Assembly (NCBI RefSeq): GCF_000018685.1
Contig: NC_010001.1
Location: forward strand, 4,745,501 to 4,809,500
Direction of reading: 5' to 3'
DNA: 64,000 nt
Source: Lachnoclostridium phytofermentans ISDg
GTDB lineage: Bacteria > Bacillota > Clostridia > Lachnospirales > Lachnospiraceae
Below the pieces are notes generated by a model. That model worked only from the letters and a program-made list of their open reading frames with translations. It ran no database searches and had not been told where the DNA came from. Below, in pieces: positions 42,896-52,554 of this stretch. Each line of letters opens with the position of its first letter. Position 1 is the stretch's first letter. The translations under genes and the position numbers were made by a program.

Positions 42896-42924
42896 AGTAT
42901 ACTTTGTTTTTTCTTACTTGTCAA
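42896..42924 (-). promoter_or_regulatory. SRP RNA promoter
   Basis: TTGACA, 17-bp spacer and TATACT on the minus strand. Transcription would begin about 110 bases before the mature RNA end, consistent with a processed precursor. Confidence 0.8.
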
Positions 42925-43043
42925 TAGTTATCCCTGGCAAGTGAACTTTCAAATTATGGCTATTTCTATTATGAATGCATATAATCTAAGTAATTGTATC
43001 AAGGATATCCCACTCGAAATAACACAAATTTAAAAACCTTATC

Positions 43044-44405
43044 CTAATTCTCCGTAGCTAAATACGCAGCTCTTGCTTCCTCTTCCGTGTCTTTGTATAT
43101 ATCTTGATACAAGCGAACTATATTTTCTTCCCAATTAGGAAGAATAGGATAAGTAATACCATTATACTCATGAGGATCCTCAAACAATCCATCGTAAGGG
43201 AAACGTTCTGAACTTAAGCTTGTTATTCCATCCTCAACAATAAATTCTATTGTATCTGATATTTGCCCACTAGTAACATTCGTTTTTACATAGGATAGAC
43301 ATTTTGTTGTGATAGATAATAGGTCAAATATATTTTTCTTTTTATACTTATCAAATATAGCAGTTAGTAAACGACGCTGTCTTAAGGTTCTTCCATAATC
43401 GTCATTCACTCCACCTAAAGTTTCAACCTTTCTAACCCTTGCATAGCCAAGTGCTTGGTTACCGTTAAGATGATTCATTCCAGCTTTTACATTCCGATAG
43501 GTAGGATTTGAAATATAATTTTTTACATTTAAGTAAGCAGCTTCTTTCGCTCCTAGTTCTATATCAACTCCACCTAATTCATCAACAACTTTCTCAAATG
43601 CCTCAAAGTTTACATAGGCATAACCATCTATTTTAATACGATAATTTTCCTCAATTACACTGATGAGTGTACTCATTCCTCCAGCTGCATAATAGGCATT
43701 TAATTTTCTAGCTCGATTCTCATATTCAATATACGTATCACGAAGTATTGATACTAGTGTTATTTCCTTGCTTTTTTTATTAATGGAGACAATCATAATA
43801 GAATCTGTATTTCTTGCGTTATTAATTTCTTCAATTCCGAGTAACAGAAAATTATCTACACCCTCCTCACTTCTAGGTATGATATTTTTATCCGATACTT
43901 CTGTGATATCTGTTTCTGAAAAGAGATCAACCACATCCTCGGAATCCACATCATCATCTGGGTAAGGCGTTACTAATGGTTGAAGAACTTCTGGTGAAGT
44001 GTCCATGGCCTCATGCAGAAATAAACCTGCTAAATTATAAAAAATTTCTCGTCCTGACCGTGTTCCAACGGTAAATGATACGATTCCTATACATACAATT
44101 ACTAGGGAACCTACTAAAAAATGACGGTATTTTTTCTTCCATTTTAAATAAATTGAATCTTCTTCCGATAAGTCATTTATATCTTTCTCTAATAAGTCAT
44201 TTGATTCTTCATTCAAGAAGTCATTTTGCTCTTCATCCAATAAGTTATTTTGCTCTTCATCCAAGAAGTTATTTGATTCTTCTAATAAGCCATTTGATTT
44301 TTCTAATAAATCATTTGATCCTTCTTCCAATAAGTTGTTTGATTCTTCCTCCGATAAGTCATTTGATTCTTTAGTTTTCTTATGATTAAAAACCCAAACT
44401 TTCAT
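43044..44405 (-). CDS. LytR-CpsA-Psr family protein with repetitive cytoplasmic tail
   Basis: 453 residues. A cytoplasmic tail of about 88 residues contains roughly ten units of the form ESNDLLEE. One membrane helix follows (about 93-115), then an extracellular spacer and the LCP domain (about 185-345), with DSIMIVSINKK, SILRDTY and RVRKVETLGG motifs. LCP enzymes attach teichoic acids or other glycopolymers to peptidoglycan, using a pyrophosphate-linked lipid. The tail is unusual for the family: hydrophobic Leu at fixed spacing with acidic residues suggests a coil or a repeat grown by slippage. GGAGG before the ATG. A stand-alone gene. Confidence 0.88.
   Translation of the reverse strand: MKVWVFNHKKTKESNDLSEEESNNLLEEGSNDLLEKSNGLLEESNNFLDEEQNNLLDEEQNDFLNEESNDLLEKDINDLSEEDSIYLKWKKKYRHFLVGSLVIVCIGIVSFTVGTRSGREIFYNLAGLFLHEAMDTSPEVLQPLVTPYPDDDVDSEDVVDLFSETDITEVSDKNIIPRSEEGVDNFLLLGIEEINNARNTDSIMIVSINKKSKEITLVSILRDTYIEYENRARKLNAYYAAGGMSTLISVIEENYRIKIDGYAYVNFEAFEKVVDELGGVDIELGAKEAAYLNVKNYISNPTYRNVKAGMNHLNGNQALGYARVRKVETLGGVNDDYGRTLRQRRLLTAIFDKYKKKNIFDLLSITTKCLSYVKTNVTSGQISDTIEFIVEDGITSLSSERFPYDGLFEDPHEYNGITYPILPNWEENIVRLYQDIYKDTEEEARAAYLATEN
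44160..44385. repeat. In-frame tandem repeat in the LCP gene
   Basis: About ten in-frame 21- to 24-bp units (variants of the bases coding SNDLLEE) build the N-terminal tail of the LCP protein. Neighbouring units are similar enough that length changes by slippage are likely. Confidence 0.85.
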
Positions 44406-44754
44406 AACTTAATCCTCCGTTAGATTTGTTGGAATTTAATTTCCTTTAGACCTAATACCACTAACTTTTGTATCATACCCATTATCTATTTATTATAAAC
44501 ATTAATTTATTCCCAGAATGTGTCAAATAAATGTTCAAAATCTTATAAATTTATAACAGATGCAAATCACTCTTTGTTCAGGGTTATATAGCCTTGTACT
44601 TCTTCAGTAAAATGCTATAATAATAGAGATATCCTTCTGTAATCTAAATGGATTTCATAATACATGTGAATTTCATAATTCATGTGGATTTCATAATCCA
44701 TTCATCCTATGAAGAATAAACGCAAATTGTAGTTGCTATAAGGAGACTTTAAAA
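44406..44754. other. Intergenic region with an 18-bp repeat
   Basis: 349 bp between the divergent LCP and tadA genes. It carries three 18-bp direct copies of GGATTTCATAATACATGT-like sequence at 44650, 44668 and 44686, close to the tadA start. I see no other feature. Confidence 0.65.
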
Positions 44755-45240
44755 ATGGATGAGAAAATAAAATATATGAAAGCTGCGATAGTTCAAGCAA
44801 AAAAGGCCGCCTTAATTGGCGAAGTACCTATTGGTTGCGTTATCGTTTATGATAATAAAATCATTGCTCGAGGTTATAACAAGAGAAATACCAAAAAAAC
44901 TACACTAGCTCACGCTGAGATACTTGCAATAGAAAAAGCCTCAAGATATCTTAACGATTGGCGCTTGGAAGGTTGTACAATGTACGTGACCCTAGAACCA
45001 TGTCAAATGTGTTCTGGGGCTATTGTTCAATCCCGAATGGATCGCGTTGTTATCGGTTCTATGAATCCGAAGGCTGGTTGTGCTGGTTCCATTCTTAACT
45101 TATTACAAATGGAGCAATTTAACCATCAGGTAGAACTAGAAACAGGTGTTATGCAAGAGGAATGTACGAAGTTATTGCAAGACTTTTTTGTCATGCTTCG
45201 GGAACAAAAAAAGAGAGAAAAGGAAAGTAAGAAGTTATGA
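44755..45240 (+). CDS. tadA: tRNA-specific adenosine deaminase
   Basis: 161 residues. Deaminates A34 of tRNA-Arg(ACG) to inosine so that one tRNA reads three arginine codons. Zinc site residues are present: His53 and Glu55 in HAE, Cys83 and Cys86 in PCQMC. The length and the opening MKAAIVQAKKAALIGEVPIG fit the family. AAGGAG precedes the ATG. Its stop overlaps the ATG of the next gene (ATGA), so the two genes are coupled. Confidence 0.95.
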   Translation: MDEKIKYMKAAIVQAKKAALIGEVPIGCVIVYDNKIIARGYNKRNTKKTTLAHAEILAIEKASRYLNDWRLEGCTMYVTLEPCQMCSGAIVQSRMDRVVIGSMNPKAGCAGSILNLLQMEQFNHQVELETGVMQEECTKLLQDFFVMLREQKKREKESKKL

Positions 45241-45935
45241 AAATTAGTGGATTACAAAAACTAACGCTTTTGGATTACCCTGGTCATCTTGCTTGTACGA
45301 TATTTACTAAGGGCTGCAATTTTCGTTGCCCATTTTGTCAAAATGCTTCTCTTGTCATATCTTCAGAAGAAATTCCACAATATAGTGAAGATGAGATTCT
45401 AAATTTTCTATCCTCTCGTAAACATATATTAGAAGGTATCTGTATCTCTGGAGGTGAACCAACGATGCAACCAGACCTTATTGACTTTATTCGCAAAGTA
45501 AAATCAATGGGGTATTTTGTAAAGTTAGACACGAATGGTACTCATCCAAAGCTCATACGTCAACTAATCGATGAACAGTCCGTCGATATGGTAGCAATGG
45601 ATATAAAAAATAGCAAAGAAAGCTATGCAAAAACTTGCGGGATTGAAATTCTTAACATGGATACTATAGATGAATCAGTGAATCTTCTGAAAGAAGGAGT
45701 GATTCCTTATGAATTTCGTACTACGGTTGTAAAAGAGCTACATACCAAAAAAGATTTTGAGAGAATAGGTAAATGGCTACAAGGGCCATCTCCTTATTAT
45801 CTACAAGCGTTTGTTGATTCCGGTGACTTAATCGGTACTAATCTTACCGGTTACAATAAACAAGAACTGACTGAATTACTTGAGATAACAAAACTCTATC
45901 TACCTAATGCCTCTTTACGTGGGATCGAAGCGTAA
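45237..45935 (+). CDS. NrdG-like radical SAM activase
   Basis: 232-residue radical SAM enzyme with the CxxxCxxC cluster motif as CNFRCPFC (Cys27, 31, 34) and the SAM-binding SGGEP. The pattern matches the activating enzymes of anaerobic ribonucleotide reductase (NrdG2-type), which generate the glycyl radical on NrdD. NrdD is not in the window, so its partner is inferred. Translation starts at ATGA overlapping tadA. Confidence 0.85.
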   Translation: MKISGLQKLTLLDYPGHLACTIFTKGCNFRCPFCQNASLVISSEEIPQYSEDEILNFLSSRKHILEGICISGGEPTMQPDLIDFIRKVKSMGYFVKLDTNGTHPKLIRQLIDEQSVDMVAMDIKNSKESYAKTCGIEILNMDTIDESVNLLKEGVIPYEFRTTVVKELHTKKDFERIGKWLQGPSPYYLQAFVDSGDLIGTNLTGYNKQELTELLEITKLYLPNASLRGIEA

Positions 45936-46055
45936 AAATAAAGACATTTTCGCACAGCCTATTACTGAACAGGCATGTTTTCCAATGTTGGAAGAATTTC
46001 TAAGGCGCCAAAAGACGCTAGCTAAGAAATTCTAAAACTTCACACTTTCATGCAT
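45933..46055. repeat. Palindromic intergenic element, copy C (inverted relative to B)
   Basis: On the minus strand it reads ATGCATGAAAGTGTGAAG and then AGAATTTCTTAGCTAGCG and GGCGCCTTAGAAATTCT, matching copy B at 38.2 kb with a few changes. It lies in the space between the NrdG-like gene and the acetyltransferase gene and reaches the last bases of the former. Confidence 0.8.
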
Positions 46056-46115
46056 TGTTTGTGCCGCCTTTGACGACATGTTTTCAAGTATATCTATGTT
46101 TTAAGGAGGAGTTTT

Positions 46116-46667
46116 TTGGACTCAATATATTATACCGATCATCTTGTATTAAAAATTCTAGATCCAAGTTGGGCTCCATCCGTTCTCAATTTTTATCTAA
46201 TAAACCGTTCTCATATCGAACCTTGGGAACCACTTCGACCTAACAACTTTTACACCTCTAACCACCAGCGGTCTGTTCTCGCTGCAGAGCAACAGTTACT
46301 CTTAAATAATCAGGCAGTCAGATATTATATATTTGAGAAAAGTAATACTCATAAGATTATAGGATCTGTAAACTTTTATCACATAAAAAGAAGCCCTGAT
46401 AATACTTGCAAAATAGGCTATAAATTAGCCTCCTCTAAGCTACATAAAGGTTATGCGACAGAAGCTATTTCCTTCCTAATACCAAGAATTTTTCATGATT
46501 ACAATTTGTATCGAATAGAAGCAGATATCATGAAAGATAACCTCCCCTCCATTCATCTCATCGAAAGATTGAACTTTCATCTAGAAGGTATTACACGAGG
46601 GGGTTTTGAAATCTGTGGAAGGCGGGAAGACCATCTCAAATATTCACTGCTTTACACAGATATTTAA
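46116..46667 (+). CDS. GNAT-family N-acetyltransferase, RimJ-like
   Basis: 183 residues of the RimJ/RimL-like GNAT group, with the acetyl-CoA strand and helix around KIGYKLASSKLHKGYATEA and the following RIEADIMKDNLPSIHLIERL. These acetylate N-terminal residues of ribosomal proteins or small molecules; the substrate is unknown. The start is TTG, set by AAGGAGGAG six bases upstream; no ATG fits as well. Confidence 0.82.
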   Translation: MDSIYYTDHLVLKILDPSWAPSVLNFYLINRSHIEPWEPLRPNNFYTSNHQRSVLAAEQQLLLNNQAVRYYIFEKSNTHKIIGSVNFYHIKRSPDNTCKIGYKLASSKLHKGYATEAISFLIPRIFHDYNLYRIEADIMKDNLPSIHLIERLNFHLEGITRGGFEICGRREDHLKYSLLYTDI

Positions 46668-46755
46668 TGAGTAAAAAGTTCATCCTCTACTTATTAGCAA
46701 TAAATCACAAAATCTTATAAGATACTCTTTGTAATTTAATATACAATAACATCAG

Positions 46756-46796
46756 AATAGGGGTAAGCCTAAAAATCAGGCTCTCCCCTATTTTTA
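46756..46796. terminator. Bidirectional terminator
   Basis: AATAGGGG/CCCCTATT with an inner AGCCT/AGGCT stem, ending in TTTTTAT on the plus strand. It lies between convergent acetyltransferase and unknown genes. Confidence 0.85.
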
Positions 46797-46828
46797 TAAA
46801 GTAATGTGATACTTTCATTAAACCATCT

Positions 46829-48256
46829 TTAGAAAGTACTTGCATTACTATAATCGATATAAGCATACCAGTATCCGAAATCTCCATCTCTTAATTTACG
46901 CCTTCTCGAACATTTGAAATCTTTAAATCCAAACATTCCAGCCATATGTTTTTCCCTTATGTTATAAGCACCTGGTACCATAATCATATAGTAAATTCCC
47001 TCTCTTGACATCTTTCTGGCAAAGAGAAGATGACGGTAAGTGCTAAAGGAATGAAGTAAAAAGCTATTATTTCCGAGAACCCAGGAATCCATAGGTAGTA
47101 ACCCAAGATCTTTTGGTTCAATACGAACACATTCGGTTATTTCTCCGTCATCAAAAGGATACATATGAGGAAAACGATCCATGATGGATCTTGCCGAAGG
47201 GTGGTCGCACCAGCCATCCTTCTCGGACATACTGGGCGTAGTCTTACAATCAGCGGCATTTACCATCTCATCATTATCATCAAGTACAAGTTCATCCGCT
47301 TCTACGGAACCCTCTGCCCTAGCTGCTTCAATAGAGGATACCATAAATTCCACCTCTTTGTTTGCCTCTTTTCTTTCGTCTTCTCTCCCCTTCTCCACAC
47401 CATTACTATCCTCAGAAATTTCCTCCCTCGAGCTTTGTGAATCCGTAATATCGGCAGCTTTTATTTCTTCTATTTGTGATTCATCTGATTCATCTCCTAC
47501 TATTGCATTTTCTATTTGCTCTACAACATTTCCTTGTGTTACCCTGTCCTCATCAAGTACTATCGTTTCTTCTTGTACACCAGCATCATTCGTTACTATG
47601 GAATTTTCCACGGTATCTTCTATATTTTCTAATGAATTATCAAAAGATATTTCTGCATTATCCAACACTGCTTCAGTATTATCAACTTTTTCTAGCCTTT
47701 CCTTATCCTCATTCTTTGTACCACTTACTAGATTTGAGCTTTCTGGTAGTACCTCGACAACCTCAATTACCTTCTCTGTCTTCGTATCAACAATCTCAAC
47801 AACAGAAGGTTGCTTCCTTGATTCAACCTTTTCTTTCTCTTCTTCTCGATTATTTAAAACTTTATCCTCAAAAGATGCTACTTGATGATATGTAATCGGG
47901 ATATCATCCCATTCCGTAACAAAATAATTATCCTTAGAAAAACAGACAACAATGCCAGTGACCTCGTAGAAACGTACCTTCGTATCTTCCATAACTCCTC
48001 TTGGCATCGTAACTCTAGCTTCTACTCCATCTGCCTTCGTGATTGCAGTCCCTACTAATATTCCTTCGGCTTGATCTCGGTTTCTTTTTACAAAGTATAC
48101 TCTACATGCCCGCCCAGGAATTGTTCTAATATTACAATTTAGAGAAACCTTACACATTTCATCACTAGTTTCTATTCTCGCATATCCAGTATTGTTATTT
48201 TTTCTTCCCGAATCATATTGATAAAAATACGATACAAAGCGTTTGTAATTGGTCAT
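46829..48256 (-). CDS. Lachnospiraceae-type conserved protein, unknown function
   Basis: 475 residues. An N-terminal beta-rich domain (about 1-125; FVSYFYQYDSGRKNNNTGYA onward) and a C-terminal domain (about 365-475; FPHMYPFDDGEITECVRI and a final GDFGYWYAYIDYS) are joined by about 230 residues of acidic, Ser/Glu/Val-rich, probably disordered linker. No catalytic motif or membrane segment is seen. The two end domains look like a single conserved unit split by a variable linker. The ATG chosen has AAGGGG; the longer frame adds 14 residues. Confidence 0.65.
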   Translation of the reverse strand: MTNYKRFVSYFYQYDSGRKNNNTGYARIETSDEMCKVSLNCNIRTIPGRACRVYFVKRNRDQAEGILVGTAITKADGVEARVTMPRGVMEDTKVRFYEVTGIVVCFSKDNYFVTEWDDIPITYHQVASFEDKVLNNREEEKEKVESRKQPSVVEIVDTKTEKVIEVVEVLPESSNLVSGTKNEDKERLEKVDNTEAVLDNAEISFDNSLENIEDTVENSIVTNDAGVQEETIVLDEDRVTQGNVVEQIENAIVGDESDESQIEEIKAADITDSQSSREEISEDSNGVEKGREDERKEANKEVEFMVSSIEAARAEGSVEADELVLDDNDEMVNAADCKTTPSMSEKDGWCDHPSARSIMDRFPHMYPFDDGEITECVRIEPKDLGLLPMDSWVLGNNSFLLHSFSTYRHLLFARKMSREGIYYMIMVPGAYNIREKHMAGMFGFKDFKCSRRRKLRDGDFGYWYAYIDYSNASTF

Positions 48257-48519
48257 ACTGCACCCCTTTTCTTTCCACTGCCGTTCTTGCCCTTTCATCC
48301 AGAATAATTATGATGAGCCCGTCTTATCCTAATATATGTGATAAACCATTGCTGTATGACAAAAAATATACTAATCTAAAACAAGTATCACTAACTCCCC
48401 CTACCATTGCGTTTATAATACATATAGTGTAAAATGTGTCTAGTTATAAAGAATCTATGTAATTCTTAGCATTATATAAACCTGGCATTCGCACAAAACG
48501 TGCTAGAACGGAGTATTCA

Positions 48520-50361
48520 ATGAATTTATTAACCATGGAAAATATCAGCAAAAGTTATACCGAACGTATGCTGTTTGATAAGGTAAGTCTGGGAATTAAT
48601 GAAAATGATAGAATTGGTGTAATTGGTATTAACGGTACCGGAAAATCAACTCTTTTAAAATTAATTGCTGGAATAGAAGAACCAGATGAAGGTACTATAA
48701 CCAAAGGTAAGCAAGTAAGAATTGAATATCTACCTCAAGCTCCCCAGTTCGATGAATCACTCACAATTCTTGAAAACGTGATTGAAGGAAAGACAGCCAA
48801 AGAAGAATATCGAAACCTTGCTGGAGAAGCAAAGGCTATGCTGTTAAAGCTTGGTATCGAAGACTGTGACCAAAGGACTACCTATCTTTCTGGTGGTCAG
48901 AAGAAACGTATTGCACTTGTTCGTACTTTGTTAACCGAGGCAGACATCTTAGTACTAGATGAGCCTACAAATCATTTAGATAGCGCCATGACAGAGTGGC
49001 TTGAAGAATTCTTAAAAAAGTTTCGTGGAGCTTTTATTATGATAACTCATGACCGTTATTTCCTTGACCATGTTACCAATCGAATTGTGGAATTAGATAA
49101 AAGTAAACTATTTTCCTACACAGCGAATTACTCAAAATTCTTAGAGTTAAAGGCTGAGCGCGAGGAAGTGGAGCTTGCTACAGAGAGAAAGAATAAGAGC
49201 CTTTACCGTGTAGAGCTTGAATGGATGATGCGTGGTGCAAGGGCCCGCTCTACCAAACAAAAAGCTCATATTTCACGTTTTGAAGAACTTCGTGACCGTA
49301 ATAAAATTGAAGTAGATCAGTCCGTAGAGATGTCTTCCATTTCCTCTCGTTTAGGAAAGAAAACGATAGAACTAGAAAACATCTGTAAAGCATATGAAGA
49401 CCAAACTCTAATCAAAGATTTTTCCTATATCTTTTTACCAGGAGATTATATTGGAATTGTTGGACCAAATGGTTGTGGAAAATCCACACTACTTCGAATC
49501 CTAACACAGACTATAGAACCTGACAGTGGTTCCGTGATTATGGGAACGACCGTAAAACTCGGATATTTCTCTCAGGAAAATGAATATATGGATGAAAATC
49601 AAAAGGTACTAGATTACATCCGTGCAACTGCAGACTTTATTCAAACCACGGATGGAACCATTACAGCATCCCAGATGTGTGAAAAATTCCTTTTTACTGG
49701 TTCGATGCAACATCAGTTGATTTCTAAGTTAAGTGGTGGTGAAAAACGTCGTCTATACCTGTTAAAGATATTAATGGATGCTCCAAATATTCTTATTTTA
49801 GATGAGCCAACCAACGACTTAGACATTAAAACTTTAACAATTTTAGAAGATTATCTTTCTAGCTTTCAAGGTATTGTAATCACAGTATCCCATGACCGTT
49901 ATTTCCTTGATAAGATTGCAACGCGTATCTTTGCTTTTGAAGAAAACGGTGAAATTCGTCAGTATGAAGGCAATCACTCTGATTATAAGGATGCACTGAA
50001 AGAACGTTATCCACAATCACAAAGAGAAAATGAGAGCTCTATCAACAATAACAGTAACTCATCCAACTCTTCTGTGGACAGTACAAACCAGAAATCATCA
50101 CGAACTACAGAAAAGAAGATAAAATTTAGCTATAACGAACAGCGAGAATTTGACACCATTGAAGCTGAAATTGAAGAACTAGAACAAAAGATATCTAACC
50201 TTGATGACGCCATTGCAACTTCTGCCTCTGAGTACAGCAAGTTAGATGCTCTCATGAAAGAAAAAGAGGAAGTTGAGCTTCAGTTAGAGGAAAAGATGGA
50301 ACGTTATCTTTATCTTCAGGATTTAGCTGATAAAATTAAGGAACAGAACAACAAGGGTTAA
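48520..50361 (+). CDS. ABC-F family ATPase
   Basis: 613 residues with two ABC domains, each with Walker A (GINGTGKST, GPNGCGKST), signature (LSGGQKKR, LSGGEKRR) and DEPTNHLD or DEPTNDLD. No membrane segment, so it belongs to ABC-F proteins that act on ribosomes or in resistance to ribosome-targeting drugs. A low-complexity region (about 500-530; Ser/Asn-rich) precedes a C-terminal coiled coil. The long interdomain linker with EWMMRGARARST is the family signature of the Uup/YdiF group. GGAG before the ATG. Confidence 0.93.
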   Translation: MNLLTMENISKSYTERMLFDKVSLGINENDRIGVIGINGTGKSTLLKLIAGIEEPDEGTITKGKQVRIEYLPQAPQFDESLTILENVIEGKTAKEEYRNLAGEAKAMLLKLGIEDCDQRTTYLSGGQKKRIALVRTLLTEADILVLDEPTNHLDSAMTEWLEEFLKKFRGAFIMITHDRYFLDHVTNRIVELDKSKLFSYTANYSKFLELKAEREEVELATERKNKSLYRVELEWMMRGARARSTKQKAHISRFEELRDRNKIEVDQSVEMSSISSRLGKKTIELENICKAYEDQTLIKDFSYIFLPGDYIGIVGPNGCGKSTLLRILTQTIEPDSGSVIMGTTVKLGYFSQENEYMDENQKVLDYIRATADFIQTTDGTITASQMCEKFLFTGSMQHQLISKLSGGEKRRLYLLKILMDAPNILILDEPTNDLDIKTLTILEDYLSSFQGIVITVSHDRYFLDKIATRIFAFEENGEIRQYEGNHSDYKDALKERYPQSQRENESSINNNSNSSNSSVDSTNQKSSRTTEKKIKFSYNEQREFDTIEAEIEELEQKISNLDDAIATSASEYSKLDALMKEKEEVELQLEEKMERYLYLQDLADKIKEQNNKG

Positions 50362-50474
50362 AACTTAAAGGAAAACGCTTCACGAACCCTTCTAATATAC
50401 ATTAAGAGGAGCCCGTAAACCGTTTTATTATATACAAAAGCACTCTTTGTGAACTTTTCCTTGTCATGAATAAA

Positions 50475-50511
50475 AAAATCCAAGGTATGCCTGAGCTATT
50501 CCTTGGATTTT
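50475..50511. terminator. Terminator after the ABC-F gene
   Basis: AAAATCCAAGG and its complement with a 15-base loop, then TCTTTT; an A-run before it lets it serve the convergent acetyltransferase gene too. Confidence 0.8.
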
Positions 50512-50647
50512 CTTTTATTATGAGTTACTTAGCAAAGCGTACCAATACGAATGATACCACCATACTTTGATAAGGTAATGATTACTCCTACTGTAAAGAC
50601 TCTAATATATAACTCTGTTATTTGCATTATTTCACACCGCAATACCT

Positions 50648-51532
50648 TTACCATACCACGTAAAACAATAGTTTCTGCTCTATCTGAAAACCGAACTCTT
50701 CATAAAGATGAAAAGCCGCTTCACTTTTTGTACTAACCTGAAGGATAATATCTTTCAGTGGGCTATTTAACATGTCAAGAAATTTAGCTAATAACAATCT
50801 TCCATAGCCCTTGCCCTGTTCGGTTTTACTTATCGCAATATCAAATATAGTATCTGATTTGGTACCTATATAGGCACCGCACGTACCAACGATTTTTTTA
50901 TCTATTTTTACAACGTACAATTTAAAGTCACTATCCTCTAAACACTCCGTTAGATGTTCAGTTGCAACTTCATCGCTCATTGAAAAAATATCTTTTAATG
51001 TATCAAGATAAAACTGTATCTCTTCTTCCCGATTTTTATCAATAGGATCAATCAGAAATGATGTTCTATCCTTTTCTTCATTTCTTTCATAAAATTTATG
51101 ATTACTAAAATTACTTATCTGATTGCTTCCTTCTCCAGAAAGACGCATAAAGTGTTCCGCATAATGATGGTAACCAGATAGGAAAGGAGCCTCTTCATCA
51201 CTAAGTACCGACAGATGTTTTAACTCTTCGTATTCCTCCTTAATGCTTTGTATTAGATACTCAGCATAATTTTTCTCATTTCCTCTAATATAAAATCTTC
51301 CCTCAGCAACAAGTTCTCCGTCACTATCCTCTTCCACACAGAGTAATGCAAAAAAACCTACTACCAATTCCCCTTCATAAAGAAGGGCAAATGGTGGCAG
51401 GCCAAATTCTTCATATACCTGTGTGCCAGCTACCATATCCTCTCTTAGTCTATCTTCACTGTCTAAGGTTAGCAGGTTATTAATCTGTTGCTTATGACGA
51501 TTAAGTAAACGACATAAGAATTTTACTTTCAC
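50648..51532 (-). CDS. GNAT acetyltransferase with N-terminal extension
   Basis: 294 residues. The C-terminal half (about 165-290) is a GNAT domain (FDIAISKTEQGKGYGRLLL for acetyl-CoA binding). The N-terminal half looks like a second, degenerate GNAT-type domain (FALLYEGELVVGFFALL). The start is GTG (VKVKFL), set by GGAGG six bases upstream; the longer frame adds nine residues from an ATG without a site. Substrate unknown. It follows rsmA on the same strand, 29 bp downstream. Confidence 0.8.
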   Translation of the reverse strand: MKVKFLCRLLNRHKQQINNLLTLDSEDRLREDMVAGTQVYEEFGLPPFALLYEGELVVGFFALLCVEEDSDGELVAEGRFYIRGNEKNYAEYLIQSIKEEYEELKHLSVLSDEEAPFLSGYHHYAEHFMRLSGEGSNQISNFSNHKFYERNEEKDRTSFLIDPIDKNREEEIQFYLDTLKDIFSMSDEVATEHLTECLEDSDFKLYVVKIDKKIVGTCGAYIGTKSDTIFDIAISKTEQGKGYGRLLLAKFLDMLNSPLKDIILQVSTKSEAAFHLYEEFGFQIEQKLLFYVVW

Positions 51533-51561
51533 AGATATCCTCCATTCCAATGTAAACACAT

Positions 51562-52434
51562 CTATTTCATTTTTTCATCAATGATATCCGCTAGTTTAGC
51601 AAACTGCTCTAAAGTAAGTGCTTCTCCACGAATCGTAGCCACTACACCGAGCTCTTCAATTGCCTCGCTAATCATTTCTTTTGGCAGTGAAATTTCCGGT
51701 GAATTATTCAGGCCATTTGCTAACGTTTTTCTTCTCTGGTTAAAAGAAGCACGAATTAATTTAAATAGTAAGTTCTCATTCTTCACCTTAACTGGTGCAT
51801 CCTGATGAAGGGTTAATCGAATTACAGCGGAACCCACATTAGGTCGTGGCATAAAACAGTTCGGCGGTACATTTGCAACGATATATGGATCGGCATAATA
51901 CTGTACTGCTAAAGATAAAGCACCATAATCCTTGCTTCCAGGACCGGATTGCATACGGTCTGCAACTTCCTTTTGTACCATAACTGTAATATTATCAATA
52001 GGAACATGAGCTTCAAATAACCCCATAATGATTGGGGTTGTTATATAGTAAGGTAGGTTCGCAACCACCTTGATTGGCTTACCACCGTTCTTCTCTTTTA
52101 CAATCTGATTAATATCTACTTTTAAGATATCCTCATTTATAATTGTAACATTATCGTAGGAAGATAGTGTATCCTGCTCTAATATTGGTATCAGGTTCTT
52201 GTCGATCTCTACTGCTACAACCTCTCTCGCATTTTCACATAAATACTGTGTCATTGTACCAATACCTGGTCCAATTTCAAGTACTAGGTCATCCTTTGTG
52301 ATCTCAGCGGAACGAATAATTTTTTCCAGTACATGAGTATCAATTAAGAAGTTCTGTCCAAACTTTTTTTGAAATATGAAACGATATCTATTTAGCACTT
52401 CAATTGTCTGTTTTGGATCTCCCAAATATGCCAT
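51562..52434 (-). CDS. rsmA: 16S rRNA dimethyladenosine transferase
   Basis: 290 residues. Dimethylates A1518 and A1519 of 16S rRNA. SAM-binding motif EIGPGIGTMT, catalytic NLPYYITTP, and an N-terminal FQKKFGQNFL are all present. ksgA is an alternative name. GAGG before the ATG. It is 120 bp downstream of tatD, as in many Firmicutes; the rnmV gene that sits between them in Bacillus is absent here. Confidence 0.97.
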   Translation of the reverse strand: MAYLGDPKQTIEVLNRYRFIFQKKFGQNFLIDTHVLEKIIRSAEITKDDLVLEIGPGIGTMTQYLCENAREVVAVEIDKNLIPILEQDTLSSYDNVTIINEDILKVDINQIVKEKNGGKPIKVVANLPYYITTPIIMGLFEAHVPIDNITVMVQKEVADRMQSGPGSKDYGALSLAVQYYADPYIVANVPPNCFMPRPNVGSAVIRLTLHQDAPVKVKNENLLFKLIRASFNQRRKTLANGLNNSPEISLPKEMISEAIEELGVVATIRGEALTLEQFAKLADIIDEKMK

Positions 52435-52554
52435 TTATTTTCCTCTTTCCTTATGCCTTTATAGCTTACATTCATTTAAATGATAAGAGCAAGCTTAACT
52501 GTAATCTTTTTTACTGTATAATAACACCCAACTACTATAGCTCTACCGAAAGTT

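Noticed and set aside
44075..44374. Plus-strand Leu/Ile/His/Ser repeat frame
   Set aside because: It is the antisense of the SNDLLEE repeats in the LCP gene.
47181..47885. Plus-strand Ser/Thr-rich frame of 234 codons
   Set aside because: It is the antisense of the acidic linker of the gene at 46829-48256, where Glu/Asp codons read as Ser/Phe/Ile on the other strand. It has no start site.
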